A DNA stretch of 64,000 nt from Proteles cristata cristata (taxonomy: Eukaryota; Chordata; Mammalia; Carnivora; Hyaenidae): positions 1,550,001 through 1,614,000 of the forward strand of contig JAESUZ010002552.1 of assembly GCA_017311185.1 (NCBI GenBank), in the 5' to 3' direction. The translations under genes were made by a program, and so were the position numbers. The notes under the pieces were generated by a model. It was not told the origin of the DNA, ran no database searches, and worked only from the letters and a program-made list of their open reading frames with translations. Positions 23,590-34,533 of the stretch are shown in pieces; the first letter of the stretch is position 1; each line of letters begins with the position of its first letter.

Positions 23590-23912
23590 GTGAGTCTGGC
23601 GGAGGGCAGGAGGGGGAGTGGGGACGGGAGGGGGCTGGGGGAAAGACTGGGCGCCGGCGGGGGCGTGGGACGGGGGCGACCCGCCCTCCTGGCCCTCCCC
23701 GCCCCCCCCGGTGCTCTCGCCTCCTCGGCTCTGGGGCGACCCTCCGTCGTCCCCGCGGGGCCGCCCAGCCTCGGGCCCATGACAGTGGGGTGGGGACCCG
23801 CTCGGGCGCGCCGAGTGGGATTCTGGGTCCCGATTCTGGGTCCCGACTCCCGTCCCGCCTGACCCACAGACTGCGAGAGGACCCCGGCGGCCGGAGTCCC
23901 CGTGCCACCGCC

Positions 23913-25008
23913 ATGAGGCCGCTCGTCGCCGTGCTGCTCCTGGGCCTGGCGGCCGGCTCGCCCCCGCTGGACGACAACAAGATCCCCAGCCTGTGTCCCG
24001 GGCACCCCGGCCTTCCCGGCACGCCGGGCCACCACGGCAGCCAGGGCCTGCCCGGCCGCGACGGCCGCGACGGGCGAGACGGCGCGCCCGGGGCTCCGGG
24101 AGAGAAAGGCGAGGGCGGGAGTCCGGGTAAGAAGGCCGCTGGGTCGCCGTCCGCGGGGCGGTCCGCGCTCGCCGGGCCGAGGGCAGGGGCTCGGGGTCCC
24201 GCCAGGGGGCGCCACCGGGCTCCGGGAGCGAGGCGTCGGCCGAGAGGGTGACTCTGAGGGCCGCAGGACACGGCTCCGGGGACCCTCTGCGGCCGGCCGC
24301 TCGGGTCCGCCCCGGCCCTTCGGGCAGCGGGTCCCGGGGCACTGGCGGCGGGGCGGCCCTCGCCGGGGAAGCGGCGGCAGGGGCCCCAGAGAGGGTGGGG
24401 AGGGTGGGTGCTCAGCGTCGCCCTCCGCGCACCCCTCTGCGGGCGGCCGCCGCCGCCACTCTCGCCCTAACCGCTCCCCGCACCCCGCAGGACTGCCGGG
24501 GCCCCGGGGGGAGCCCGGGCCGCGAGGAGAGGCGGGACCTGCGGGGGCGACCGGCCCAGCGGGCGAGTGCTCGGTACCTCCGCGCTCCGCCTTCAGCGCC
24601 AAGCGCTCAGAGAGCCGCGTGCCTCCGCCATCGGACGCGCCCCTACCCTTCGACCGCGTGCTGGTGAACGAGCAGGGACATTACGACGCCACCACCGGCA
24701 AGTTCACCTGCCAGGTGCCCGGGGTCTACTATTTCGCGGTCCATGCCACCGTCTACCGGGCTAGCCTGCAGTTCGATCTGGTCAAGAATGGCGAGTCCAT
24801 CGCCTCTTTCTTCCAGTTTTTTGGGGGGTGGCCCAAGCCCGCCTCGCTCTCCGGGGGCGCCATGGTGAGGCTGGAGCCAGAGGATCAGGTGTGGGTGCAG
24901 GTGGGCGTGGGTGATTACATTGGCATCTATGCCAGCATCAAGACAGACAGCACCTTCTCGGGATTTCTGGTGTATTCTGACTGGCACAATTCCCCTGTTT
25001 TCGCCTGA
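23913..25008 (+). CDS. C1QTNF5: C1QTNF5 (CTRP5), secreted C1q/TNF-related protein, 2 coding exons, 243 aa
   Basis: Secreted short-chain collagen protein expressed with MFRP in retinal pigment epithelium; the human S163R change causes late-onset retinal degeneration. Coding exons 23913-24126 and 24491-25008 (phase 1 junction) total 732 nt, exactly the human length. Residues 1-15 form a signal peptide ([15 protein letters not shown]). Gly-X-Y collagen repeats span about residues 30-95, and a C1q domain about 99-243 ends in [11 protein letters not shown]. Ser163 is retained (AGC, 24763-24765, in YRASL). A 5' UTR acceptor lies at 23867-23869. ATG 23913 is chosen because it precedes the signal peptide and gives the conserved length. 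An upstream in-frame ATG at 23552 could be joined by splicing (see findings). The gene lies 1.1 kb after the MFRP stop on the same strand. Confidence 0.97.
24199..24212 (+). promoter_or_regulatory. CTCF-like motif in the C1QTNF5 intron
   Basis: CCGCCAGGGGGCGC differs from the CTCF core CCACCAGGGGGCGC at one base. It lies in the GC-rich intron between the two coding exons. Motif evidence only. Confidence 0.35.
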
Positions 25009-25370
25009 TGCCCCCTGGAAAGCGAGCCAACGCTCCCTCACTCCTAGGGGAGGAGGGTGTGACTCTGACAGCCGCAGATCCCGGAGGGCTGGCCCCCCCG
25101 CCTTGGGATGTTGTGAATGACTCCGTCCTGCTGCTGGCAGAGAACGGGGACAGAGGCTGTCTGAGATCAGGGCTGGCAATGTGGGCAGTGGCTGGATTTC
25201 TGCCCAAAACCAAAGGCGCACTCTCTGTTGGCAGGTGTGGGCCACCCAGTTGCTCTGGCCCAGGACCCCGGAGCTGGGGTGTCCTCTTCCTCTGGGTGCT
25301 CCCTATCCCTTCTACTCCTGGGCCCTTTTCTCAGAGATCATTCAATAAATCACCCCCCTTCCCCCTCAAA
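25009..25370 (+). other. C1QTNF5: C1QTNF5 3' UTR and poly(A) signal
   Basis: AATAAA at 25344-25349, about 340 nt after the stop and the first such hexamer downstream of the MFRP stop. A genomic run of 14 A follows. The probable cleavage site is near 25365. Confidence 0.85.
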
Positions 25371-27014
25371 AAAAAAAAAAACTCCTACTGACTCAGCCTA
25401 TCTTCTTTAAGTGGTGGGGATGCCCTGAATCTGAGGGTGGTGAGGGGAAGAGGGAGGGTAGTGGAAGGAAGGGCTCTTGGGCTGGATGAGCCGTGGGGCA
25501 TGAGATACAGGATGCAGACCCAGCTGGAGGAGAAGCCGCTCCATAGAGCTGCCCCTAAGCAGTGTGGGATGTGAAAAGGAGTGCCTGGCTGCGGAAGGTG
25601 GCCTTCTAGCATGGGGCTCTGACCACGTTTTCCTAACTCAAAGATGTCCTATGAACGCGGCGGGGGCTACCTTCACCACACACACCCCTGCCCTGGTCAA
25701 CAAAAAAGGAGCCCGGGGTTTGCATTTGTGTCTGCTCTGGCTGCTTGCCTGGTGTCTAGATGACTGGCCCGCTATTTCTGTCCCCCCCATTCCAGGGAAG
25801 TGGTGCGTTCCTGGGTGGCTAGATAAGTAATTTCTGAGCTGACCACAAGAGGGCGCTCCAGCCCCAGAATACAGCCATGACCCTGGGTAGCTAGAGCTCC
25901 TGCCTGCTAGGATGGTTGGGGAGAGGATGGGCGTATCGAGGTCTGCCAATGTAATTCCGGATGGGGGTGCAGGAAAAGGGGGTCCTTTGCTCCCAGCTCT
26001 GGAAGTTTATCTTCTCTCATAAAATGTTTATCCTCACATTAAACAGAGACTGGAAGGAGCCAAGCCTCCCCACGCTCAGCTCCCCTAGGGTTGGGGGAAG
26101 GAGGGAGAAAGCTCTCCCTAGGCCTCCCAACTCCAAGATGCCTGTGGGAAACTGCCCCACCATGCTGAGCATAGCCTGGGTGGGCCGCGCCACTAAGTCT
26201 GAGGCTAGCCACAAAGCCCCTTCAAGGTTCCCCTCCTCTGACCTTCAGAAGCCAGCCCCAGCCCCACCCCCAATCCAATGACTAACAAACCAGGGCTTGC
26301 CAGACCCACAATCAAGTCAGCCTCTCAACCCCCAAGAATGCGGAGGGGCCTCTTCTCAGTTTCTTCCTGACCTACCCTTTCTTCCTCTCCACCCCACCCC
26401 CCAACCACCCAAAAAGGCTTCCAGAAGGCTGCCCCTGGCATTATGCGCCTAGATTTAACATACAATTGTGGGGGAGTCCCCCCCCTCCTTCTTGCTGGTC
26501 ATGTGAGGGCAGATATAACGAGGGGATTGGACTCAGGTCCTGGATTCCAGCTCCCAGCTCTCCACCAGGAGGCCTCACAGCCTCACTCGAGCCCAAGAGA
26601 CACAAAGTCAAGGGCCAGCTCCTCCAGGGACCAGAGGGTAGACTGAACTCCAGGCAGCAAGAACCCCAAATTCCCTCCTGGGAAGAGTGGCACCAGAGAG
26701 GCTGGGAAGCCATTCACAATTCCTCTGTACTAAGGAGGAATTAGTACAGAATTTCATTCTGGCAAAAATAGAAAAGATGGAGAGGGCTTTCCAAAAGCCA
26801 GGTGTGTCAGAGGGCACAAATAGGAGGTAGTGAAACCTAATTCGGCCACAGTTGGCACGGGCTCTCCCCGAGGCACAGTACTCACATCCTATCTGATCTC
26901 TTCCCCCAACCAGGTCCTCCCCAGACCACAGTGACTCCAACAGGACCAAAGGACCCTGCCACAGCATCAGTCAGCCTGACCAACTGCTCACCCCTGTAAG
27001 GATGCACACAGAGG
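25371..27014. other. C1QTNF5-RNF26 convergent intergenic region
   Basis: Apart from the CTCF-like motif at 25843-25857, I see no gene and no clear mobile element in this stretch. Confidence 0.6.
25843..25857 (+). promoter_or_regulatory. CTCF-like motif between C1QTNF5 and RNF26
   Basis: CCACAAGAGGGCGCT matches the CTCF core with one mismatch. It sits in the gap between two convergent gene ends, a plausible insulator position. Confidence 0.45.
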
Positions 27015-27942
27015 CGGTCAGAGCTGTCAAAAGAACTTTATTCACTAGAAACTGGGCCAGACAGACCCAGCAGGGAGCTGCGTGCCCCTGGGCTGGCCCC
27101 TTCCATATTTGGACCCTAGTGAAATGTGCACAGTCTGCCCTCCCAGGGCTGGGGAGAGACAAACAGAAGGGGAACGCCAATGTTCTCTGTGATGTGGGGA
27201 GTGGAAAGGGTAGTAGAAATCTGGTTATCCCTCCTGAGGCTCCTAGTGGAGCTGGGGTGCCAGAGGGCATGTGGTCCCAAAGCCAGGTGCAGACACCTAC
27301 CTTCCAAGGAGTAAACTCTTGACCCTAGCTGTTAGGATCCTTGATCCTGTCAGGTTGGGAGGGGGCCTCATAAGATCAAGACACGCAAAAGTGGTAGCTC
27401 TAAGGGCACCTGAAAGATACTATCCCCAAGGCCTACCAGGACACAGGTGTTCTGGCTGAAAGCAAAGGTTCAAGATCATTCCAAGGCCCCTGCATTGCCA
27501 AAATACCCAAATGACTGCTTTGCTGTGGCTGAAGCTGGGGAGGAAATGGGGAGGGTCTGGGGAGAGGACCTGCAAACCACCAACAGGAACACCAGAAACA
27601 CAGAGGGGGAGCCCCAGAGGCTGGCATCTGGATGGGCCCTGGCGACCTGGAGGGGAGTCCACAGCAGCCTCGGGGCCTTGCATAGTGATATGATACACTC
27701 ACCACCTCCGGCATCACAGGGACCCACTGGGTAAGGAAAAGCTGTGACCCTGCCCCACCCGGCTCACAGTCTTCCAGAGCATCCTATCTCAATGTCCTGG
27801 ACGAATGGCTTAGAGGCTTGGCATGACAGCCGTGGGGGTGAGAGGGGGTTCAGGCCAGAAATCGAGAGGTCAGGTGTTAAAGCTGTCCTAGCACAGGTGG
27901 CTTCGTGGAGCACGGAAGGGTGAGCAGACACGGAAGGAGTCT
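27015..27942 (-). other. RNF26: RNF26 3' UTR and poly(A) signal
   Basis: On the minus strand an AATAAA (TTTATT at 27037-27042 on +) lies about 0.9 kb after the stop and is the likely 3' end signal. No other gene is seen here. Confidence 0.7.
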
Positions 27943-29244
27943 TCAGAGGTAGACGTTGAGGGTCTGCAGAATGCCCCGGCGGCAGAGTGGGCAGTTGCGG
28001 TGGTAGACGGGGTGGCGCATCAGGATCTCAGTGCAAGCCTGGCACAGGCAGAGGTGCCGACAGGGCAGAAGCAGCACCGTCTTGCTCTGGTCCTGGCAAA
28101 TGACACACTTCTTCCGCTCCTCTTGCTCCTTGAGCAGCTTCCACGGGTCCTGCCCGGCTACAGGCTCCTCTTCGTTGAGCCTCTCCCGGCCGCGGGCAGC
28201 TGTCACTCTGACCATCCTGACCTCCTCCTCTTCTGCCTCTGACCTGGGCCCGGTTTCAGGAAGGGTGTCCTGTCGCCAGGTCCTGGCTGAGGGCACCCTC
28301 CTAGGGCCACCCTGAGGGGCCCCGGGGGCCCCTCCTCGGCTTGGCCAGGTCGCCAGCTGCAGGCTGCGGCTCCAGACTCGGCGCCAGGCCTCCAAGTCCA
28401 GTGCGAGGCGAGAGAGCCGCACGACATCTTCTCGGAGCCGGTGGTAAGACGGCCGGGCGTGGAGCTGACTGAGTGCCCGGGTGGCCAGTCTCAGAGTGAG
28501 GTCCGGGTGCAACACGGTCACCATCACTGCCAGCACACAAGCCAGCAGCACCAGGCCGGTGACATTGACAAGCACAAAGCTGGCCAGGAGGCGGGCAGCC
28601 GACGCTAGGAGCTCCAGCGCTAGCTGGCAGGGGGTCCAGAGGAGGATGGCCATGGCCACAGCACTGCTGGAAATGTGGGCTAGGAAGGCAGCTACGACGT
28701 CTGTCATCCTCCACAGGGGCCCCATCACTGCATCCCACAGGGCCAGCATCAGGGAGAAAAGGTTCTGAGTGCCAATGAGGCAGATGTTGACCAGACTGTT
28801 GATCACGTAGGCCACCAGGCTCATGGCAATGGCACAGATATCACAGGCCTGGCGCAGCAAAGCATGGCCACTGGAGACCACATTGAGGACACCCCGGTGC
28901 AGTATCTCCCGGCTCCTGAGTGCCCCGTGAGAGGCCAGGTGCCCCAGGAGCTTTAAGCTCTCCAGGCCGGAGCAGCAGCTGTACAGCAGCGTACACAAGA
29001 CCTGCAAGCCCCCAAAGGTGAACCGGACCAAGGCTTCCACCAAGGCCAGCAGCGAAAGCAGGACTCCGCGGCCCAAGTGCAGAAGACTAGTCAGTACCGT
29101 GTGTGGCAGGTTGTAGATGAAGGCCAGCAGCCAGGCCAGAGAAGCCAGGAGAGAGGACACCAGCAGGAAGTTGAGATCCAACACCAAGGTCAGCAGGTCC
29201 AGGGCAAGGCCCACCCCATTCACTATCAGGTACACAGCCTCCAT
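27943..29244 (-). CDS. RNF26: RNF26, multi-pass ER membrane RING E3 ubiquitin ligase, 433 aa
   Basis: Single-exon gene encoding an ER membrane ubiquitin ligase. From established work it anchors perinuclear endosomes through ubiquitinated p62/SQSTM1 and modifies STING. The N-terminal two thirds hold several hydrophobic segments (for example around residues 10-50, 55-85, 150-215 and 220-260). The cytosolic C-terminus carries a RING with C380, C383, C395, H397, C401, C404, C418 and C421, ending in ILQTLNVYL. Length equals human RNF26 (433 aa). The start at 29244 begins MEAVYL in good context (A at -3, G at +4). The frame stays open further upstream but contains no earlier ATG. No intron interrupts it. 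It is transcribed towards C1QTNF5 and away from MCAM. Identity is very secure. Confidence 0.97.
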   Translation of the reverse strand: MEAVYLIVNGVGLALDLLTLVLDLNFLLVSSLLASLAWLLAFIYNLPHTVLTSLLHLGRGVLLSLLALVEALVRFTFGGLQVLCTLLYSCCSGLESLKLLGHLASHGALRSREILHRGVLNVVSSGHALLRQACDICAIAMSLVAYVINSLVNICLIGTQNLFSLMLALWDAVMGPLWRMTDVVAAFLAHISSSAVAMAILLWTPCQLALELLASAARLLASFVLVNVTGLVLLACVLAVMVTVLHPDLTLRLATRALSQLHARPSYHRLREDVVRLSRLALDLEAWRRVWSRSLQLATWPSRGGAPGAPQGGPRRVPSARTWRQDTLPETGPRSEAEEEEVRMVRVTAARGRERLNEEEPVAGQDPWKLLKEQEERKKCVICQDQSKTVLLLPCRHLCLCQACTEILMRHPVYHRNCPLCRRGILQTLNVYL

Positions 29245-30130
29245 GATAGGTCTGTGGAGGTTAATCCAAAAGGAAGTCTGACTCCCGGCTGAGGAGCGTG
29301 TCAAGGCTGACAATATTTGAGGGCGTCAGAGATTAACTTGGGAGGGAAGTGAGCAGTCTCCACGCCAGGGAGAATCAAGAATCAGAGGAAGGTGTGGGTT
29401 AGAGCGAAGTGGAGTCTCAGTGGAGGGAAAGGGGACTAGGTGCCGGTCCAGAAGTCCCGGTCTTGAATGCGGCCCGTTTGGAAGAGAAGAGGCCAAACAT
29501 CTCTAAAGTGGAGGTGAGCCCGGGCTGGAGGAGATATCTCAGCTTTGGAGGCCTGGTGGTGGCGAACCACGGGCGGGCAGTGGGTCAGACCGAGAGGAGA
29601 TCGGGAACAGATGGGATCGGGCCGGGGCCGGGTGGGGGAGGCGCAGGCTGGGCGCGGGCTCGCGGTCCAGCTACGCAGGTACCCTTGTCCCCGCCCGGCC
29701 CCCGTCCTCGGGGCTCGCGGCTCTTTGCGTCCAAAGGACTAGTGAGAAAGGGAGTCGGCTTCAGCAAATCCCAAACGCGGCCTCCACTCCGCTGGGCGCC
29801 GCCATCTTGTGTGCGAAAGGGTGGGGCAAAAAGTGTGACCAGGAGGGCGGGACGACCAACTCCGACCAATCTTGAGGAGCAACGGCAGGAAACATCGAGC
29901 ATTCATTGGTCTGTTTGAACGGGGCCCGAACGTATTTACTTTCCAGAGGAAAGGGCGGAGACAGATTCAAGTCCCCGCCCCCTTGAGGCAGTGATTGGTT
30001 AGCTGACGGGCAGAAGTGGAATATGCCCTCCTCCTAGTCCCGCCCCTTAACGGAGCAGGCTTTTTGGACTGGGCCAAATAACGGGAACTGTTCTGGCTCC
30101 TGGCCCTCGGTCAGATCGGTCAGATCGTGA
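29245..30130 (-). promoter_or_regulatory. RNF26: RNF26 5' UTR and CCAAT/YY1 promoter
   Basis: GC-rich region upstream of RNF26. GCCATCTTG at 29801-29809 is a YY1 core in sense relative to the minus strand (CAAGATGGC) and typically lies at or just after transcription starts. Upstream of it are three CCAAT boxes in both orientations: CCAAT 29866-29870, ATTGG 29905-29909 and ATTGG 29994-29998. GC boxes lie near 29975 and 30040. No TATA box is seen. This is a typical housekeeping layout; the exact start is not determined. Confidence 0.65.
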
Positions 30131-31817
30131 ACGTTTTCGGTACGGTTGGTGGTTACTGCCTCTGAGCCGGACTCTGGGATTTTACCGCCTCCACATCCTC
30201 CTCAGACTCGCCGCCTCGTCCTCCTCTGTTCATTCATTCGTTTAGTCTATCATTTATTGAGTGCCTGCAAATACACTGGGAATACAAAAAAATGTTTAAA
30301 GGGGTGCCTGCTCTCAAGCCGTCCAACGGATGGTGACAGGGCATTCCCAAGATGCTATTCCAAACGGTTTCCTCTGGCGCCATCAGCTTTTCTCGGCATC
30401 TTTAGACTACTTCATTGTCATTATGAAAAGGAGGCCGCAGACAAGAAACAGCTCACCTTCCTACACTAGCCCCTGTTAATTTGCTTACTTGAACATTCTA
30501 GTTAGGTATCTACACCTGCGCGGCTCCAGGTTCCTCAACAAGTTATCCTTTCCTTTAATATTCAAAATATTTGAGACCCCACCCCAAATACATTGGGAAA
30601 CCAAAGCTGATGTTCTCTATTAACGCCAAGGATACCTGGGGGTCTTACCCTTCCCCTGGTCACCATTGCTTTAATTTCCTGCTTCTTTAATGCTTCATCT
30701 CCATTCTGACCTGGACTCCTGAAAGTGTTTGTCCCCATTCACTCACTCAACCCCAAACACGACCTGAATCCCTCATTCCCCAAAGCACAACTAACCGAAA
30801 GCTGAGGTGTGCAGCAAGCCTTCACTGAGATGTGGGGTCCCCACAGGGTTACTGCAGATTACCCTGCAATGCAGGAACTGCGTTTTCTAAAACTCCACTG
30901 GTTTTGCACCAGCCTCTCTCTCACACCTGTCAGGCCCCACCTTAATGTTTTCCCTGAGGCATGTTTTTCCCTTCCTCTTCCTCTTGGGATTTCCCCTCCC
31001 TTTCTCTAGCCATCAGATTCCAACTTCCTATTTTTTTATTTGATTTTACAGAATAGTCTGTCTCTACCCCCACAAAATGCTAACCTCCTTAAAAAAGGGA
31101 GAACAAGTAAAGATTTGTTTTAGCCTCCTGCTCAGATCATGGTCTGTTGTGGTTATTGTTATGGATGTTTTTATTGTCCAACTACGCATTTTCCCCCAAT
31201 TTCAAATCTTGGAGAATATACCCACTTCCCCTTCAAGATATTTGATCTCCCCACCTGTAACCTGTTCTCTTCAGAAATCTTCCTTGTTCGGTGAACACTA
31301 TTGTGTTCCTAATCTAAATTTTTGCAGCCCTTGATACCAGTGACCACTTCCTCCATTCTTTCATGGACCCTCCTCTCTACATGATGATTTCCAATTCTGT
31401 GCCTTCAGCCGGAATCTCTCTTGCAAAGTTTAGGTTCCAAGCGCTTCCTGGACATAGTCAGTGCCTGATTATCACAATGGTACTTCAAACTCAACATGTC
31501 CAAATTCAAACTCAGAAAACTTGCTGTGCCTACACTGTGTGCAATTAACCAGCTAGCTTTCCACACCAAGAAAGACCTTCTTGGAATTGGCAGGATCATC
31601 TAAAACAGTATTTCCATTCATTTGGGACCAAAGCCTCCCCTCTGAGCAACTTCAGACTCGTCAAAGCCACTTCAAATGACTCAGCTGGCAACCCAGCTGT
31701 GGGCAGGCAGAGGTTACGTGTGGCCCAAATTCGTGTGACAAATGAATTGCTATATTACAAAATGCTCTCCATTCTTTAGCTAGAAACAACCAAAAATTAC
31801 CATGTGAACACAAAGCA
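30131..31817. other. RNF26 upstream spacer
   Basis: No gene recognised. It holds ancient-repeat-like text (CATTCATTCGTTTAG, ATTTATTGAGTGCCTG near 30227-30270) and the possible L2 listed separately. Confidence 0.5.
30880..31640. mobile_element. Possible L2 fragment
   Basis: Contains 'cttcaaactcaacatgtcc' and a CT-rich segment that resemble diverged L2. Orientation is not decided. Confidence 0.35.
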
Positions 31818-31836
31818 AAAGAAGTGCTGGGCTTCA

Positions 31837-32035
31837 GGGGCGCCTGGGTGGCTCAGCCGGTTAAGTGTCTGATTTTGGTTCAGGTCAAGATCTGCAGTTC
31901 GTGGGTTTGAGCCCTGTGTTGGCTCTGTGCTGACAGCTCAGAGCCTGGAGTCACTTTGGATTCTGTGTCTCCCTCTATCTCTGCCTCTCCCCTGATCGAA
32001 CTCTGTCTCTCTCAAAACTAAACATTAAAAATATT
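31837..32035 (+). mobile_element. CAN-type SINE (first of a same-site pair)
   Basis: Complete SINE between two copies of AAAGAAGTGCTGGGCT (31818-31833 and 32036-32051). Confidence 0.95.
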
Positions 32036-32052
32036 AAAGAAGTGCTGGGCTT

Positions 32053-32239
32053 TGGTTAAGACTTCGACTCTTGATTTCAGCTCAGGTCATGATCTCATAG
32101 TTTGCAGGTTCCAGCCCCACACTGGGCTCTGCTCTGGCAATGCAGAACCTGCCTGAGATTCTCTCTCCCTCTCTCTCTGCCCCTCCCTGCTCTCTCTCTC
32201 TCTCAATAATTAAAAAAATAAACTAAAAAAAATCATTTT
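32053..32239 (+). mobile_element. CAN-type SINE (second of a same-site pair)
   Basis: 5'-truncated SINE between the second and third (32240-32255) copies of the same 16-nt target. Confidence 0.9.
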
Positions 32240-32860
32240 AAAGAAGTGCTGGGCTGACACCCCCTTGGAGAAGCCAAGGCACTTCCTCGTGCTGGGAGAC
32301 TTTAAACCACTCCCCTTGCAGTAACCATGGAAATGATGGTTTGGTTTGGAGTCAAGTGGTATCCCTTACTAACTTGATAATGTTCCTTTTTCCTTGGAGA
32401 CTGTGTTTCAGATAAGAGCGGGTTCAAACCCACAGTTGCCAAAGCGGGACTTATCATCTGTTTGGAGGCTAGAGAAAGGAGACTGGAGAGCGTTGGCAGT
32501 AAGATCTGACACCAACTAACATTAAGGAGGAAGTTCAAATTGCTTGCTAGCGTGAGTTGCAGTGATTGAAAAGAAAATCAGACAGATCTTAAGAAAACTT
32601 AATGCCTAGACGCGCTATGTATCCTTGTAGAATTTTAGGATGGAAGTTGTAATGGGGTGAGCTACAGTCCTCAGCCACCTGTCCCCAAGGGGCTTCCTGC
32701 TGCACTAAACGCAGGGCTTTTGTTTCACTAGGTGAGAGATGCTGCCTGAGATAATAAAAGGGGATTTTAGAGATGGGGGAAAACCATGAATGTCCAGTTC
32801 AGGGGTCTTAGTTTAGAGTTGGATTTTTTTTTTTCCTTTTTGATCGAATTTTGCTGTTGC

Positions 32861-33080
32861 CTTTTTTTTTTTTAATATTTTTATTTATTTCTAGGGGAGA
32901 GAGAGAGACAGTGTGAGCAGGGGAGGGTCAGAGAGAGAGGGAGTCACAGACTGAAACAGGCTCCAGGCTCTGAGCTGGCAGTCAGCACAGAGCCCGACGC
33001 GGGGCTCAAACCCACGGACCGCGAGATCATGACCCAAGCGAAAGTCGGACGCTTGACCGACTAAGCCACCCAGGCGCCCC
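32861..33080 (-). mobile_element. CAN-type SINE, 'CTAGAAATAAAT' subfamily
   Basis: Well preserved reverse copy flanked by TGCTGTTGC. Confidence 0.95.
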
Positions 33081-33867
33081 TGCTGTTGCTTTATACAAAC
33101 CCTTTACAGTGTTCCAAAGTCCAAACTATAGAAAAAGGTACATTAATAGGTTTGTTTTCCTTCTGCCCCCTACACCCTGTTTCCTCCCAGCACCACCTAG
33201 AGGCCTCGCAAATCACAACAGCAAAAACTGTTTTCCTTGGTCCATCAGGATCCAGGGCTTGGCATTGACACACCAGAACTCATAACCCTAAACATCAGCT
33301 CTGTTAATAACCCCATTTGGGCCCAGAGAAGCCCTTCCCTGCATCTCTGAGGTAACTGCGTCCAAAAGACACCAAGAAAACTCCTGAATTTTTATATGGG
33401 AGAGGATTCCAGCAGTTGAAATGCTTAGGTAAGAAAAGAAATACGTTAATTAACTAGTCAAATTCTCCTGCTTTCCTTCTTGTTCCGATTTGTGGCCCCA
33501 GAAGTACTCGGAAACGAATGCAATGGCTGAGGAACATTTGTAATATCAACTCAGATTTTTTTAATGTGTATATATGTAAATCTAGATGAAACATGCATGC
33601 GTATTTAACTGGTTGTAGCTCCGTTTTAACAGAAGGGGAGGGCTGAAAAAAGCCCCTCGTAATTTTTGGCATTGATTTAAAAGACTGCTGAGGGCAAGTC
33701 AGTGGTGATTGGACTGACATGGTTGGTAAAGGTAAAGAGGAACCAGGTTCCAGAAGCATGTTTTGTGCTATGTTCCCTGTAGGGCGCATAGTTTAACTTG
33801 TTTCTAGACCTGGCCTCAATTGTGCTGATCATGATCGCATTCTCCGGAACGATAAAAAGATTTTATA

Positions 33868-34080
33868 GGGGCGCCTGGGTGGCTTAGTCGGTGAAGCGTC
33901 CGACTTTCGCTTAGGTCATGATCTCACGGTTCGTGGGTTGGAGCCTCGCGTCGGGCTCTGTGCTGACTGCCAGCTCAGAGCCTGGAGCCTGTTTCAGTCT
34001 GTGACTCCCTCTCTCTCTGACCCTCCCCTGCTCACGCTGTCTCTCTCTCTCCTAGAAATAAATAAAAGTATTTAAAAAAA
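33868..34080 (+). mobile_element. CAN-type SINE, 'CTAGAAATAAAT' subfamily
   Basis: Flanked by AAAAAGATTTTATA on both sides. Confidence 0.95.
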
Positions 34081-34220
34081 AAAAGATTTTATATACAATG
34101 TTTTGTGATTCTGCCCAAAGATAAAACATCTAGGAAAAACACACATCACATTTCACCTTATTGCCTCTCTGGGACACATGATGGGTACACAGGCTCAGTG
34201 CTGTTAAACAAATACATTCG

Positions 34221-34420
34221 AGGCGCCTGAGGGACTCAGTTCATTAAGTGTCCAACTCTCGATTTCGGCTCAGGTCATGATCTCACAGTTCTCGGAGTTC
34301 AAGCTCTGCCTCGGGCTCTGTGCTGACAGCGTGGAGCCTTCTTGGGATTCTTTCTCTCTTCCTCTGCCCCTTCCCACTTCCCTCTCTCTCTCAAAAGTAA
34401 ATAAACATTTAAAAATAATA
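34221..34420 (+). mobile_element. CAN-type SINE
   Basis: Diverged forward copy with head, CAGGTCATGATCTCA box and CT-rich tail. Confidence 0.85.
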
Positions 34421-34486
34421 GTAATAATATTGACAAAAGTTTAACCAAAAAGATCTAAATATACAATATACCAAATGTATGATGCC

Positions 34487-34487
<1 letters not shown>

Positions 34488-34521
<34 letters not shown>

Positions 34522-34533
34522 TATATATATATG
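34488..34533. repeat. (TA)n(CA)n(TA)n microsatellite
   Basis: Alternating TA, then CA, then TA dinucleotides. Confidence 0.95.

Noticed and set aside
23090..24602. Long minus-strand open frames (about 320-404 aa) over C1QTNF5
   Set aside because: They are antisense to a GC-rich collagen gene and its promoter, are Pro/Arg/Gly-rich, overlap each other in different frames and lack recognisable domains.
25367..25381. A-run after the C1QTNF5 poly(A) signal as a sign of a processed pseudogene
   Set aside because: C1QTNF5 here retains its introns and promoter; the A-run is just genomic sequence at the 3' end.
29245..29313. 23-codon in-frame extension of RNF26
   Set aside because: The extension has no ATG (its first codon is TTG). 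MEAVYL at 29244 has good context and gives the conserved length.
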